Shown: positions 1-5,136 of the stretch, one piece after another
How positions within the stretch are numbered: position 1 is the stretch's first letter
Layout of the letters: the number at the start of each line of letters is the position of its first letter
NCBI GenBank assembly: GCA_011192085.1
Contig: DUEQ01000546.1
Span: 3,308 to 8,443 of the forward strand
Reading direction: 5' to 3'
DNA: 5,136 nt
Origin: Caldilineae bacterium
Lineage (GTDB): Bacteria > Chloroflexota > Anaerolineae > J102
The notes under the pieces: generated by a model
What the model was told of the DNA's origin: nothing
Seen by the model: only the letters and a program-made list of their open reading frames with translations
Databases searched by the model: none
Position numbers and translations under genes: made by a program

Positions 1-3
1 GGG

Positions 4-969
4 ATGAACCACACGCCGCAATCGCCTACGACGTCAACGCCCGCGCCCGACATCGCCATTCTCATCGTCTCGTGGAACGTGCGGGAGCTCTTGTTGGGAT
101 GCCTGAACGCGCTGCCCGAGGCTGTGGGCGATGCGTACAGCTATGAGGTCATCCTTGTGGACAACGCCAGCAGCGATGGGACGGTGGAGGCGGTACAAGA
201 GGCGTTCCCCCATGTGCGCATCATCGCCAACAAGGAGAATCGAGGCTTCACTCGCGGGAACAACCAGGCCTTGGCTGCGACCCAGGCCCGCTACCTCTTT
301 CTCCTCAATCCCGACACCCAGCCCCTCCCTGACAGTATCGCCACGCTGGCCCGTTATCTGGACCAGCACCCCCAGGTGGGGATGGTCGGCCCCAGGCTCT
401 GGTATGGCGATGGCCGTCCTCAGCCCAGCCGCCGTCGCTTTCCCACCCTGCTCACCCTCTTCACCGAGAGCACGATCATCCAGCACTACCTTCCCCAACT
501 TCCCATCTTCGCCCATTTCATCATGGCCGACGTTCCTGACGACGCGCCGCAGGAGGTGGATTGGCTGGTTGGCGCCGCCATCATGGTCCGGAGGGAGGTC
601 TATGAGCAGATCGGCGGGCTGGATGAGGGCTTCTTCATGTATTCCGAGGAGTTGGACTGGTGTCATCGGGCGAAGGATGCGGGCTGGCGCATCGCCTATC
701 ATCCCGCGGCCGAGATCATCCACTACGAAGGCAAATCCAGCGAGCAGGCCCGAGCCCGCCGGGATATCGCATTCTTCACCAGCCGGGTGCGCTACACTCG
801 CAAGTATTTCGGCCCCCTATGGGCGGAGCTGTTGCGCGGATGGCTGCTGAGCACCTTTGCGTTTCTGTGGCTGCGGGAGGGAGCCAAATGGCGGGTGGGG
901 CACAAACGGGCCCTACGGGCCCAACGCATGGCCGCCTACGTCCAGGTGTTGCGCTCGGGCCTCAAATGA
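4..969 (+). CDS. Family 2 glycosyltransferase, WbbL-like (rhamnosyltransferase type)
   Basis: The 321-residue product is a GT-A fold glycosyltransferase that probably transfers a sugar from a nucleotide-sugar to a cell-surface polysaccharide or lipid-linked glycan at the inner face of the membrane. Visible motifs are the N-terminal strand IAILIVSWN (18-25), VDNASSDGT (52-60), the NRGFTRGNN loop (79-87), the NPDT metal/nucleotide motif (102-105), GAAIMVRR (190-197) and the acceptor-side FMYSEELDWCHRAK (211-224) with its acidic ED-type residues. HYEGKSS follows at 240-246. This order is typical of the WbbL/COG1216 group, and the length is normal. A hydrophobic stretch near 280-290 could help membrane association; there is no signal peptide. 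The ATG at 4 is followed by a low-complexity Thr/Pro lead, as is common here, but bases before the window could hold an earlier start. Donor and acceptor cannot be read from sequence. It converges on proB. Confidence 0.9.
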   Translation: MNHTPQSPTTSTPAPDIAILIVSWNVRELLLGCLNALPEAVGDAYSYEVILVDNASSDGTVEAVQEAFPHVRIIANKENRGFTRGNNQALAATQARYLFLLNPDTQPLPDSIATLARYLDQHPQVGMVGPRLWYGDGRPQPSRRRFPTLLTLFTESTIIQHYLPQLPIFAHFIMADVPDDAPQEVDWLVGAAIMVRREVYEQIGGLDEGFFMYSEELDWCHRAKDAGWRIAYHPAAEIIHYEGKSSEQARARRDIAFFTSRVRYTRKYFGPLWAELLRGWLLSTFAFLWLREGAKWRVGHKRALRAQRMAAYVQVLRSGLK

Positions 970-1020
970 GCCGATTCTCAGCAGCCGAGACAGGGGCGGA
1001 ATGGGCTTCGGGCGAATCAA

Positions 1021-2124
1021 TCATAAGAGCACGAGATCATTCCGATGAATGACCGTTGGCCCGTAGGTGTACCCCAGGATGCTTTCGATGTCGTCTGAGT
1101 GGTGGCGGGCGATGCGACGGATGGCCTCCGCGGGATAGCGCACCAAGCCCCGCGCGATCTCCTGGCCCGAGCGGGTAAAAATCCCCACCGTATCCCCTCG
1201 CTGAAAGTCGCCCACAACCTGCGCCACGCCAATGGGCAGCAAGCTGCGCCCCATGCGCTGCAACGCCTCCGCCGCTCCCTCATCCACCACCACATGTCCG
1301 GACGTGGTGTATCCGGCCAGGAGCCAACGTTTGCGATGCTCCAGCCGGTCGCTGCGGGCCAGAAAACGGGTGCCCAGAGCCTCGCCGCCAGCCAGGCGCA
1401 AGATCACGTCGGGCTCCGCGCCTGCAGCGATGATCACCTCGGCCCCGCCGCGGGTGGCCGTCTCCGCAGCCTGAAGCTTGGTGGCCATGCCCCCGGTGCC
1501 CAATCCCGTGACCGCGTCCCCCGCCCCCGCCCGAATGCGATCGTCAATGGCCTTCACCTCGGGGATAAGCCGGGCGTCGGGATTGCGGCGGGGGTCTGCG
1601 GTGAAGAGGCCTGGCTGGTCCGTCAACAGAATGAGAAGATCGGCCTCGGCCAGGGTGGCGACCATGGCTGAGAGGTTGTCGTTGTCTCCCATCCGGATCT
1701 CCTCTGCAGTGACGGTGTCGTTTTCATTGACAATAGGCATGACGCGATGGCGTAGCAGCGCGGAGAGGGTCTGGCGGGCATTGAGGTAACGCCGGCGGCC
1801 TTGCAAGTCCTCGCGGGTGAGCAGCATTTGCGCCACGGAAACGTCATAGATATCAAAAAACTGACCGTAAAGCGCCATAAGCCGGGGCTGCCCCACCGCG
1901 CTGAGCATCTGTTTCGCGGGGACATCGGGCGGCAACTCGGGAAATCCCATCTGCTCCTTGCCCGCGGCCATCGCCCCTGAACTCACCAGGATGATCTCGA
2001 CTCCATCCTGATGCAGGGCCGCGCACTGCCGAACCAGGTCGATAAGGCGCGGACGATTGAGATAGGGCGTGCCCGCAGTCAACACGCTGGTTCCCAATTT
2101 GATGACGATGCGCCGGTAAGTCAT
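1021..2124 (-). CDS. proB: Glutamate 5-kinase with C-terminal PUA domain
   Basis: This enzyme phosphorylates L-glutamate with ATP to glutamyl 5-phosphate, the first step of proline synthesis in the cytoplasm. The 367-residue protein has the usual full length. An amino-acid kinase domain spans about residues 4-255: VIKLGTS with Lys9, VSSGAMAAG (47-55), NENDTV (133-138), GDNDNLSAMVA (146-156), TDQPGLFTADPR (168-179) and GTGGMATKLQAA (209-220). A PUA domain follows at about 270-355 (GYTTSGHVVVDEGA, then GDFQRGDTVGIF), as in most bacterial ProB. The ATG at 2124 is 3 bases past the stop of the upstream M23 peptidase gene, so the two are very probably one transcript; only a weak GGA lies before the start. 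Its usual partner proA, for the next step, is not in this window. All catalytic motifs look intact. End-product inhibition by proline is known for the family but is not shown by the sequence. Confidence 0.97.
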   Translation of the reverse strand: MTYRRIVIKLGTSVLTAGTPYLNRPRLIDLVRQCAALHQDGVEIILVSSGAMAAGKEQMGFPELPPDVPAKQMLSAVGQPRLMALYGQFFDIYDVSVAQMLLTREDLQGRRRYLNARQTLSALLRHRVMPIVNENDTVTAEEIRMGDNDNLSAMVATLAEADLLILLTDQPGLFTADPRRNPDARLIPEVKAIDDRIRAGAGDAVTGLGTGGMATKLQAAETATRGGAEVIIAAGAEPDVILRLAGGEALGTRFLARSDRLEHRKRWLLAGYTTSGHVVVDEGAAEALQRMGRSLLPIGVAQVVGDFQRGDTVGIFTRSGQEIARGLVRYPAEAIRRIARHHSDDIESILGYTYGPTVIHRNDLVLL

Positions 2125-2127
2125 CCG

Positions 2128-2868
2128 TTATCCAGGCCCAAACAAGCCAGCAATGGTCTCCCCCCGCAGCTTATTCAGCTCCTCATCCCAGGCGGCCAAC
2201 AGATTCTCCAACATGACCATCGGGTCCGCGTCCTCGGGGACCTCGCCCGGAAGATGGCGCTGCAACAGCTCGATCACCCGCTCCTCCCACAACTCCAGGG
2301 CCATGGTCGTCTCTTGCAACTGAAAGGCCAGGGATTCCAGGTCCTCGACGGTGGCCTGCGGGGCCGCGGGCGCGATGACTCCCGCGGGGGGCCAGTCGAG
2401 ATAACGCTGAGGATTGGTGTAGCCGTACCAGCCGTCGCCCTTATCATAGGGTTTGACCCGCATGCCGAAGTGGAGATGCGGCCCTGTGCTGAAACCCGTA
2501 TTTCCCGACAACCCGATAACCTGGCCGCGCGCCACGGGCTGATTCAACACGACGTTGAACTCGTTGAGATGCGCGTACAGACTCTGACCCCAGTGATGTT
2601 GAATCTTCACATGTTTGCCGAACCCCTCGGGCCGCTCCTCCACCCGAATGACGAATCCGTCATCCACTGCCACGATCTCCGTCCCTTCGGGCATGCCCCA
2701 GTCCAACCCGTTGTGCCCCGGCAGCCCCAGCCGATGATACATCTGCGGATTCTCGCCGAAGGCCTGGGTCAGAGGGAAGCGCCCGCGGAAGGGCAAGGGA
2801 TGAAGGGGGGGTTGGGTCTCTTGGGGTTGGGCGGGAGGTGCGCCGCCATTGTTTTTTTCGAGGACCAT
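2128..2868 (-). CDS. M23 family (LytM-like) zinc metallopeptidase
   Basis: The 246-residue product contains a complete M23 peptidase core, a fold that in known members cuts peptide cross-bridges or stem peptides of peptidoglycan. In ATG-start numbering the zinc ligands are His52 and Asp56 (GHNGLDWG) and His133 in GPHLHFG; His100 (YAHL) and His131 complete the active site, so it should be catalytically competent. The domain covers about residues 30-160. A roughly 75-residue tail (about 172-246) is rich in Glu, Leu and Gln and looks alpha-helical, perhaps coiled coil; I do not recognise it. The N-terminus is Pro/Gln-rich and has no hydrophobic segment, so no signal peptide or anchor is visible. 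I chose the ATG at 2868. A TTG at 2904 would add 12 residues (HSRPHANSHPI-like) without any ribosome site and without adding an export signal. It is followed 3 bases later by proB. The substrate is inferred only from the family. Confidence 0.9.
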   Translation of the reverse strand: MVLEKNNGGAPPAQPQETQPPLHPLPFRGRFPLTQAFGENPQMYHRLGLPGHNGLDWGMPEGTEIVAVDDGFVIRVEERPEGFGKHVKIQHHWGQSLYAHLNEFNVVLNQPVARGQVIGLSGNTGFSTGPHLHFGMRVKPYDKGDGWYGYTNPQRYLDWPPAGVIAPAAPQATVEDLESLAFQLQETTMALELWEERVIELLQRHLPGEVPEDADPMVMLENLLAAWDEELNKLRGETIAGLFGPG

Positions 2869-2920
2869 GATGGGATGCGAATTCGCGTGGGGTCGAGAAT
2901 GCAAGAAAGGAGAAACCGCC

Positions 2921-2933
2921 GGATCACAGATCC
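2921..2933. repeat. Short palindrome between DUF971 and M23 genes
   Basis: GGATC-ACA-GATCC is a perfect 5-bp inverted repeat around a 3-base centre in the 115-base gap between the DUF971 stop and the M23 start. It could be an operator half-site pair, but a 13-base palindrome can arise by chance. I see no convincing -10/-35 pair or terminator elsewhere in this gap. Confidence 0.25.
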
Positions 2934-2983
2934 AACTTGAAACGTCTACGTCACACCCTCAAATCTGGAATGGCTACACAGCC

Positions 2984-3328
2984 TCACGCGCGCCGTTGCG
3001 GGCACAGAGGCCGCAGGATCTTCCAGGTGTACAGGCCCGCGTTGTGACCATCGGCCCAGAAGAATTGAATGCCGTAATTGCCCACCAGCTTCACATCCGC
3101 CAGCTCGGTGGAGACGCCGGGGGGCGGGGTTTTGAAGATATCCTCGGGCGGAATGGGCTTGCCCATATGTTCGTGGCCGCCGCGGCATTCCGCACAGGGA
3201 CAAATGTAGCGGATGCCGGGCAGGGGATATTCGCAATAGGCGCCATCCTCCCATTCGATGATGAGAAGCTGGTTCGGACGATCGACAGTGATATGGCGTG
3301 GGATGGGATCTTGAGTCGTCATGGTCAT
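2984..3328 (-). CDS. DUF971 (GBBH-like N-terminal) domain protein
   Basis: This small stand-alone protein of 114 residues (112 if it begins at the second ATG, 3322) is a single DUF971 domain, the fold also found at the N-terminus of gamma-butyrobetaine hydroxylase. Its biochemical role is unsettled; related domains occur beside or fused to Mrp/ApbC-type iron-sulfur proteins. Visible hallmarks are a beta-rich start (LLIIEWEDGAYCEYPLPGIR, 21-40), the cysteine cluster CPCAEC (43-48) that may bind metal, and the conserved end VGNYGIQFFWADGHNAGLYTW (82-102). The frame stays open upstream to an ATG at 3442, giving a 152-residue version, but the extra residues do not resemble the family and would run across the likely promoter. 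A -10-like TATACT directly precedes the 3328 ATG. The gene diverges from nth and lies about 115 bases upstream of the M23 gene on the same strand, so a shared transcript is possible. Confidence 0.85.
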   Translation of the reverse strand: MTMTTQDPIPRHITVDRPNQLLIIEWEDGAYCEYPLPGIRYICPCAECRGGHEHMGKPIPPEDIFKTPPPGVSTELADVKLVGNYGIQFFWADGHNAGLYTWKILRPLCPQRRA

Positions 3329-3358
3329 AGTATACCCTATTTTCGCGTTTCTTGAGAA
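3329..3358 (-). promoter_or_regulatory. Putative promoter of the DUF971 gene
   Basis: Read on the minus strand, TATACT (3334-3329) matches the -10 consensus at five of six positions and directly abuts the ATG at 3328. TTCTCA (3358-3353) is a weak -35 with four of six matches and an 18-base spacer. A start site about 6-7 bases after the -10 would fall at or near the second ATG (3322), giving a leaderless mRNA that begins MTTQDP. The competing reading is that AGGG, six bases before the 3328 ATG, acts as a weak ribosome-binding site on a longer transcript. Confidence 0.45.
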
Positions 3359-3368
3359 CAGGCGCACA

Positions 3369-3382
3369 GCGGGCGAGCCCGC
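3369..3382. repeat. GC-rich palindrome upstream of the DUF971 promoter
   Basis: GCGGGC-GA-GCCCGC is a perfect 6-bp inverted repeat with a 2-base centre, lying just upstream of the presumed -35 of the DUF971 gene. The position would suit a regulator-binding site. In such GC-rich DNA it may equally be chance. Confidence 0.25.
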
Positions 3383-3404
3383 GGCGATACCGATGAAAAT
3401 GGCG

Positions 3405-3446
3405 GCAAGTGGCAGGTGCGACTGTGCAAGTCCCCTTGCCACTTGC
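3405..3446. repeat. Imperfect inverted repeat in the divergent intergenic region
   Basis: The arms GCAAGTGGCA (3405-3414) and TGCCACTTGC (3437-3446) are perfect 10-bp complements around a 22-base loop. The loop carries a further GCAAGT copy (3426-3431), and TGCGACT occurs twice in direct orientation (3417-3423 and 3444-3450). The layered direct and inverted copies look more like a dispersed intergenic repeat or a regulator site than a terminator: no T-run follows on either strand and both flanking genes point away from it. The rest of 3451-3598 holds nothing I recognise. Confidence 0.5.
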
Positions 3447-3598
3447 GACTTGGCGCCTGCAAACCATCTATACAGCCAATCTGGCGCGGGCGGCCAAGTT
3501 CGTCAAACGTCATTGGCAAACTGGGCGGACCTTGTCGCCGAAATCTTTTCGCCAGCGCCGCCAAAGCGATTCTCGAAACAGGCAAGTTCACCCGCCCA

Positions 3599-3607
3599 TG
3601 ATACAAT
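3599..3607 (+). promoter_or_regulatory. Extended -10 promoter element of nth
   Basis: TGATACAAT fits the extended -10 pattern TGnTAnAAT, with TACAAT matching the hexamer at five of six positions. It ends 6 bases before the nth ATG at 3614, so transcription would begin at or next to the A of the start codon. No good -35 hexamer is seen at 16-18 bases, which is tolerated for extended -10 promoters. The bases between box and ATG (ACCCCC) contain no ribosome-binding sequence. Confidence 0.5.
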
Positions 3608-3613
3608 ACCCCC

Positions 3614-4294
3614 ATGACCAACGCCTCTGCTCCCCGCCCCACACTCACGCCCGACGATCCCCCCGAAGCCCGCATCCACGAGATCCTCCGTCGCCTGCGC
3701 ATCGCCCATCCCGACGCGCACTGCGAGCTCGTCCACGACGATCCCTGGCAGCTCCTGGTAGCCACCATCCTCTCCGCCCAATGCACCGATGAGCGGGTGA
3801 ACAGCGTGACGCCCATCCTGTTCGAACGCTTTCCCACGCCCCGAGCCATGGCCGATGCAGACCGGGCGGAGATCGAGGCCATTATCCGGCCTACGGGCTT
3901 CTATCGCAACAAGGCCCGCTTCATCCAAGAGGCCGCCCAACGCATCGCCTATGAGTACGACGGCGCCATCCCGCCCGACATGGGGCGCCTGTTGCAACTG
4001 CCCGGCGTCGCCCGCAAAACCGCGAACGTCGTGCTGGGCGTGGGCTTCAACATCGCGGACGGCGTCGTCGTGGACACCCATGTCAAGCGCATCGCCAACC
4101 GCCTGGGCCTGACCCAACATCAGGACCCCAAGAAAATCGAACGGGATTTGATGACGCTGGTTCCCCGCCAGGACTGGATCGACGTCTCCCATCTCATGAT
4201 CTTTCATGGACGGCGGGTGTGCAAGGCTCGCAAACCCGACTGCGCCCATTGCATCCTCAACGACCTCTGCCCATCCGCCATCCACGCGAGTTGA
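3614..4294 (+). CDS. nth: Endonuclease III, DNA glycosylase/AP lyase
   Basis: This bifunctional base-excision repair enzyme removes oxidised pyrimidines and nicks the resulting abasic site in cytoplasmic DNA. The 226-residue protein is of normal length. It shows the N-terminal signature LVATILSAQCTDERVN (48-63), the helix-hairpin-helix LPGVARKTANVV (129-140) with the catalytic Lys135, the catalytic Asp154 in VVVDTHVKRIANRLGL, and a [4Fe-4S] cluster loop with Cys203, Cys210, Cys213 and Cys219 in C-x6-C-x2-C-x5-C spacing. These point to Nth rather than MutY, which carries a long extra C-terminal domain. The start is well fixed: an in-frame TGA lies at 3599-3601, only 12 bases upstream, and no other start codon falls between. 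There is no Shine-Dalgarno sequence and a -10 box overlaps that stop, so the mRNA is probably leaderless. The gene diverges from the DUF971 gene. Confidence 0.97.
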   Translation: MTNASAPRPTLTPDDPPEARIHEILRRLRIAHPDAHCELVHDDPWQLLVATILSAQCTDERVNSVTPILFERFPTPRAMADADRAEIEAIIRPTGFYRNKARFIQEAAQRIAYEYDGAIPPDMGRLLQLPGVARKTANVVLGVGFNIADGVVVDTHVKRIANRLGLTQHQDPKKIERDLMTLVPRQDWIDVSHLMIFHGRRVCKARKPDCAHCILNDLCPSAIHAS

Positions 4295-4331
4295 ATCCAG
4301 TTCCTGGGTCATGCTGATGGCTTGCCATTGA

Positions 4332-4372
4332 GATGGAGGATTGAAGCTGTTTCTCATCGGCAATCCTCTATC
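4332..4372 (+). repeat. Hairpin downstream of nth
   Basis: GATGGAGGATTG (4332-4343) pairs with CAATCCTCTATC (4361-4372) over 12 bp, with one G-U pair, around a 17-base loop. It starts 38 bases after the nth stop and ends 84 bases before the methyltransferase ATG. No T-run follows, so it is not a classical intrinsic terminator. It could slow or end transcription, protect the nth mRNA 3' end, or be a remnant of a repeat. A smaller hairpin, ATGG-CTTG-CCAT (4317-4328), lies just before it. The remaining bases of the 161-base gap show no clear promoter. Confidence 0.5.
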
Positions 4373-4455
4373 GTCCGTGCAACCGCGAAAAGTCCTGGTT
4401 TCGATATCCATGGGAGTTTAGCGACGAACGCAAGCGCACTGGAGCTGGATCGCCC

Positions 4456-5136
4456 ATGACGGGCATGCGCCACCCATCCGCCTCCCCGCTTCCTTCCGCC
4501 TTCCTCACCCGGATGAGGGAATGGTTGGGCGAGGAATTCGACGCGTTCCTCGCCAGCCTAACCGCGCCCGCGGCCCGGGGCCTGCGCGTGAACACGCACA
4601 AACTCACGCCCGACGCCTTTCTCGCCCGCGCGACCTTCTCCCTCGATCCCCAGCCCTGGTTCTCCGAGGGATTCCTGGTGGCCGACCCGGCCGCACGGCC
4701 CGGCCGCCATCCCTACCACGCAGCCGGGCTCTACTACCTGCAAGACCCCAGCGCCATGCTGGCCGCGCACCTGCTGGACCCCCTGCCGGGGGAGTGGGTG
4801 TTGGATGTGAGCGCCGCGCCCGGCGGCAAGGCCACCCACCTTGCGGCCCGGCTGGCTGGAGAGGGGCTGCTGGTGGCCAATGAGGTGGTTCGGGGTCGCA
4901 CCCGCGCCCTGATCGAGAACTTGGAGCGCTTCGGTGCGGGGAACATCGTCGTCACCAGCGAGCCGGTGGAACGCCTGGCCGAGGTCTGGCCCCAACGCTT
5001 CCAGCGGGTGCTGGTGGATGCGCCCTGTTCGGGCGAGGGCATGTTTCGGAAATCCGCCGCCGCGCGGGCCGAGTGGGACGCGCGGGCGATTCCAGGCAAC
5101 GCGGCCCGGCAGGAGCGTATCCTGGCAGCGGCCGCG
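4456..5136 (+). CDS. RsmF/NSUN-type RNA cytosine-5 methyltransferase, 5' part (cut by window end)
   Basis: The frame is open for 227 codons to the last base of the window. The product resembles the NOL1/NOP2/Sun family (RsmF/YebU branch), which methylates C5 of cytosine in rRNA or tRNA using S-adenosylmethionine. The start matches the family: LPSAFLTRMREWLGEEFDAFL (12-32) and GLRVNTHKL (42-50), then YYLQDPSAML (93-102), the SAM-binding motif I VLDVSAAPGGK (115-125), motif II ANEVVRGR (141-148) and motif IV DAPCSGEGMFRK (188-199) with Cys191. The catalytic TC motif VI and any C-terminal PUA-like region lie beyond the window. ATG 4456 is the first possible start: after the in-frame TGA at 4342-4344 there is no ATG, GTG or TTG before it. 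GGAG at 4441 is 11 bases from it, a long spacing; the ATG at 4465 is an alternative. Which RNA is the target cannot be decided here. Confidence 0.9.
   Translation, partial: MTGMRHPSASPLPSAFLTRMREWLGEEFDAFLASLTAPAARGLRVNTHKLTPDAFLARATFSLDPQPWFSEGFLVADPAARPGRHPYHAAGLYYLQDPSAMLAAHLLDPLPGEWVLDVSAAPGGKATHLAARLAGEGLLVANEVVRGRTRALIENLERFGAGNIVVTSEPVERLAEVWPQRFQRVLVDAPCSGEGMFRKSAAARAEWDARAIPGNAARQERILAAAA

Noticed and set aside
34..723. Minus-strand open frame opposite the glycosyltransferase
   Set aside because: Shadow of the glycosyltransferase gene; no recognisable motif and no start context.
2869..2904. TTG start at 2904 for the M23 peptidase
   Set aside because: It adds 12 polar residues without a ribosome-binding site or export signal; the ATG at 2868 is simpler, though the TTG cannot be excluded.
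2011..2940. Plus-strand open frame of about 309 codons across the M23 gene and the start of proB
   Set aside because: It is antisense to two genes with complete active-site motifs, and its product is rich in Gln, His, Arg and Pro without domain features.
3329..3442. N-terminal extension of the DUF971 protein to the ATG at 3442
   Set aside because: The extra 38 residues do not resemble the family and would overlap the likely promoter and the right arm of the inverted repeat.
3405..3446. CRISPR-like or terminator reading of the repeats
   Set aside because: There are no regularly spaced repeat units with unique spacers, and no T-run next to the stem; both flanking genes are transcribed away from it.
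3503..4411. Long minus-strand open frame (about 302 codons) covering nth and its 3' flank
   Set aside because: It runs antisense to an unmistakable nth gene, its translation matches no family I know, and its composition is that of a GC-rich mirror frame.
4295..4455. Riboswitch or tRNA in the gap before the methyltransferase gene
   Set aside because: Apart from one stem-loop and a very small hairpin, I find no cloverleaf, no GTTCRA-type T loop and no known riboswitch core.
1..5136. A defence system, prophage piece or other undescribed gene cluster
   Set aside because: All six genes belong to common families, composition looks even across the window, and there are no transposase, integrase, nuclease-toxin or repeat-array signatures.

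Overview
This is a GC-rich bacterial chromosomal segment with six protein-coding genes and no sign of mobile DNA, CRISPR repeats, tRNA or rRNA. Codon third positions are strongly G/C, and all products look like ordinary housekeeping or envelope proteins. The style of several products suggests a Chloroflexota (Anaerolineae-like) bacterium: an M23 peptidase with a 'GLPGHNGLDW' core, a stand-alone DUF971 protein, and promoter boxes almost touching the start codons. That placement is an inference from general resemblance and could be wrong.

Layout. On the + strand, 4-969 encodes a WbbL-like family 2 glycosyltransferase. It faces a minus-strand group that reads leftwards: a DUF971 protein (3328 to 2984), an M23 metallopeptidase (2868 to 2128) and glutamate 5-kinase ProB (2124 to 1021). 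The peptidase and proB are separated by only 3 bases and are almost certainly cotranscribed. The DUF971 gene lies about 115 bases upstream of the peptidase and may belong to the same transcript. Diverging from it on the + strand is nth, endonuclease III (3614-4294). After a 161-base gap comes the N-terminal part of an RsmF/NSUN-type RNA cytosine-5 methyltransferase (4456 to the window edge), which is cut by the end of the window.

The 285-base divergent region (3329-3613) is the most informative non-coding stretch. It holds a -10-like box directly before each start codon and two inverted repeats. nth has an in-frame stop 12 bases before its ATG, an extended -10 box over the same bases and no Shine-Dalgarno sequence, so it is probably translated from a leaderless mRNA. 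The nth-methyltransferase gap holds a 12-bp hairpin without a U-tract.

The genes do not form one pathway: they cover cell-surface glycan synthesis, proline synthesis, wall or glycan peptide hydrolysis, base-excision repair and RNA modification. I see no undescribed system here. The observations worth following are small: apparent leaderless starts, the non-coding inverted repeats, and an M23 peptidase with no visible export signal.
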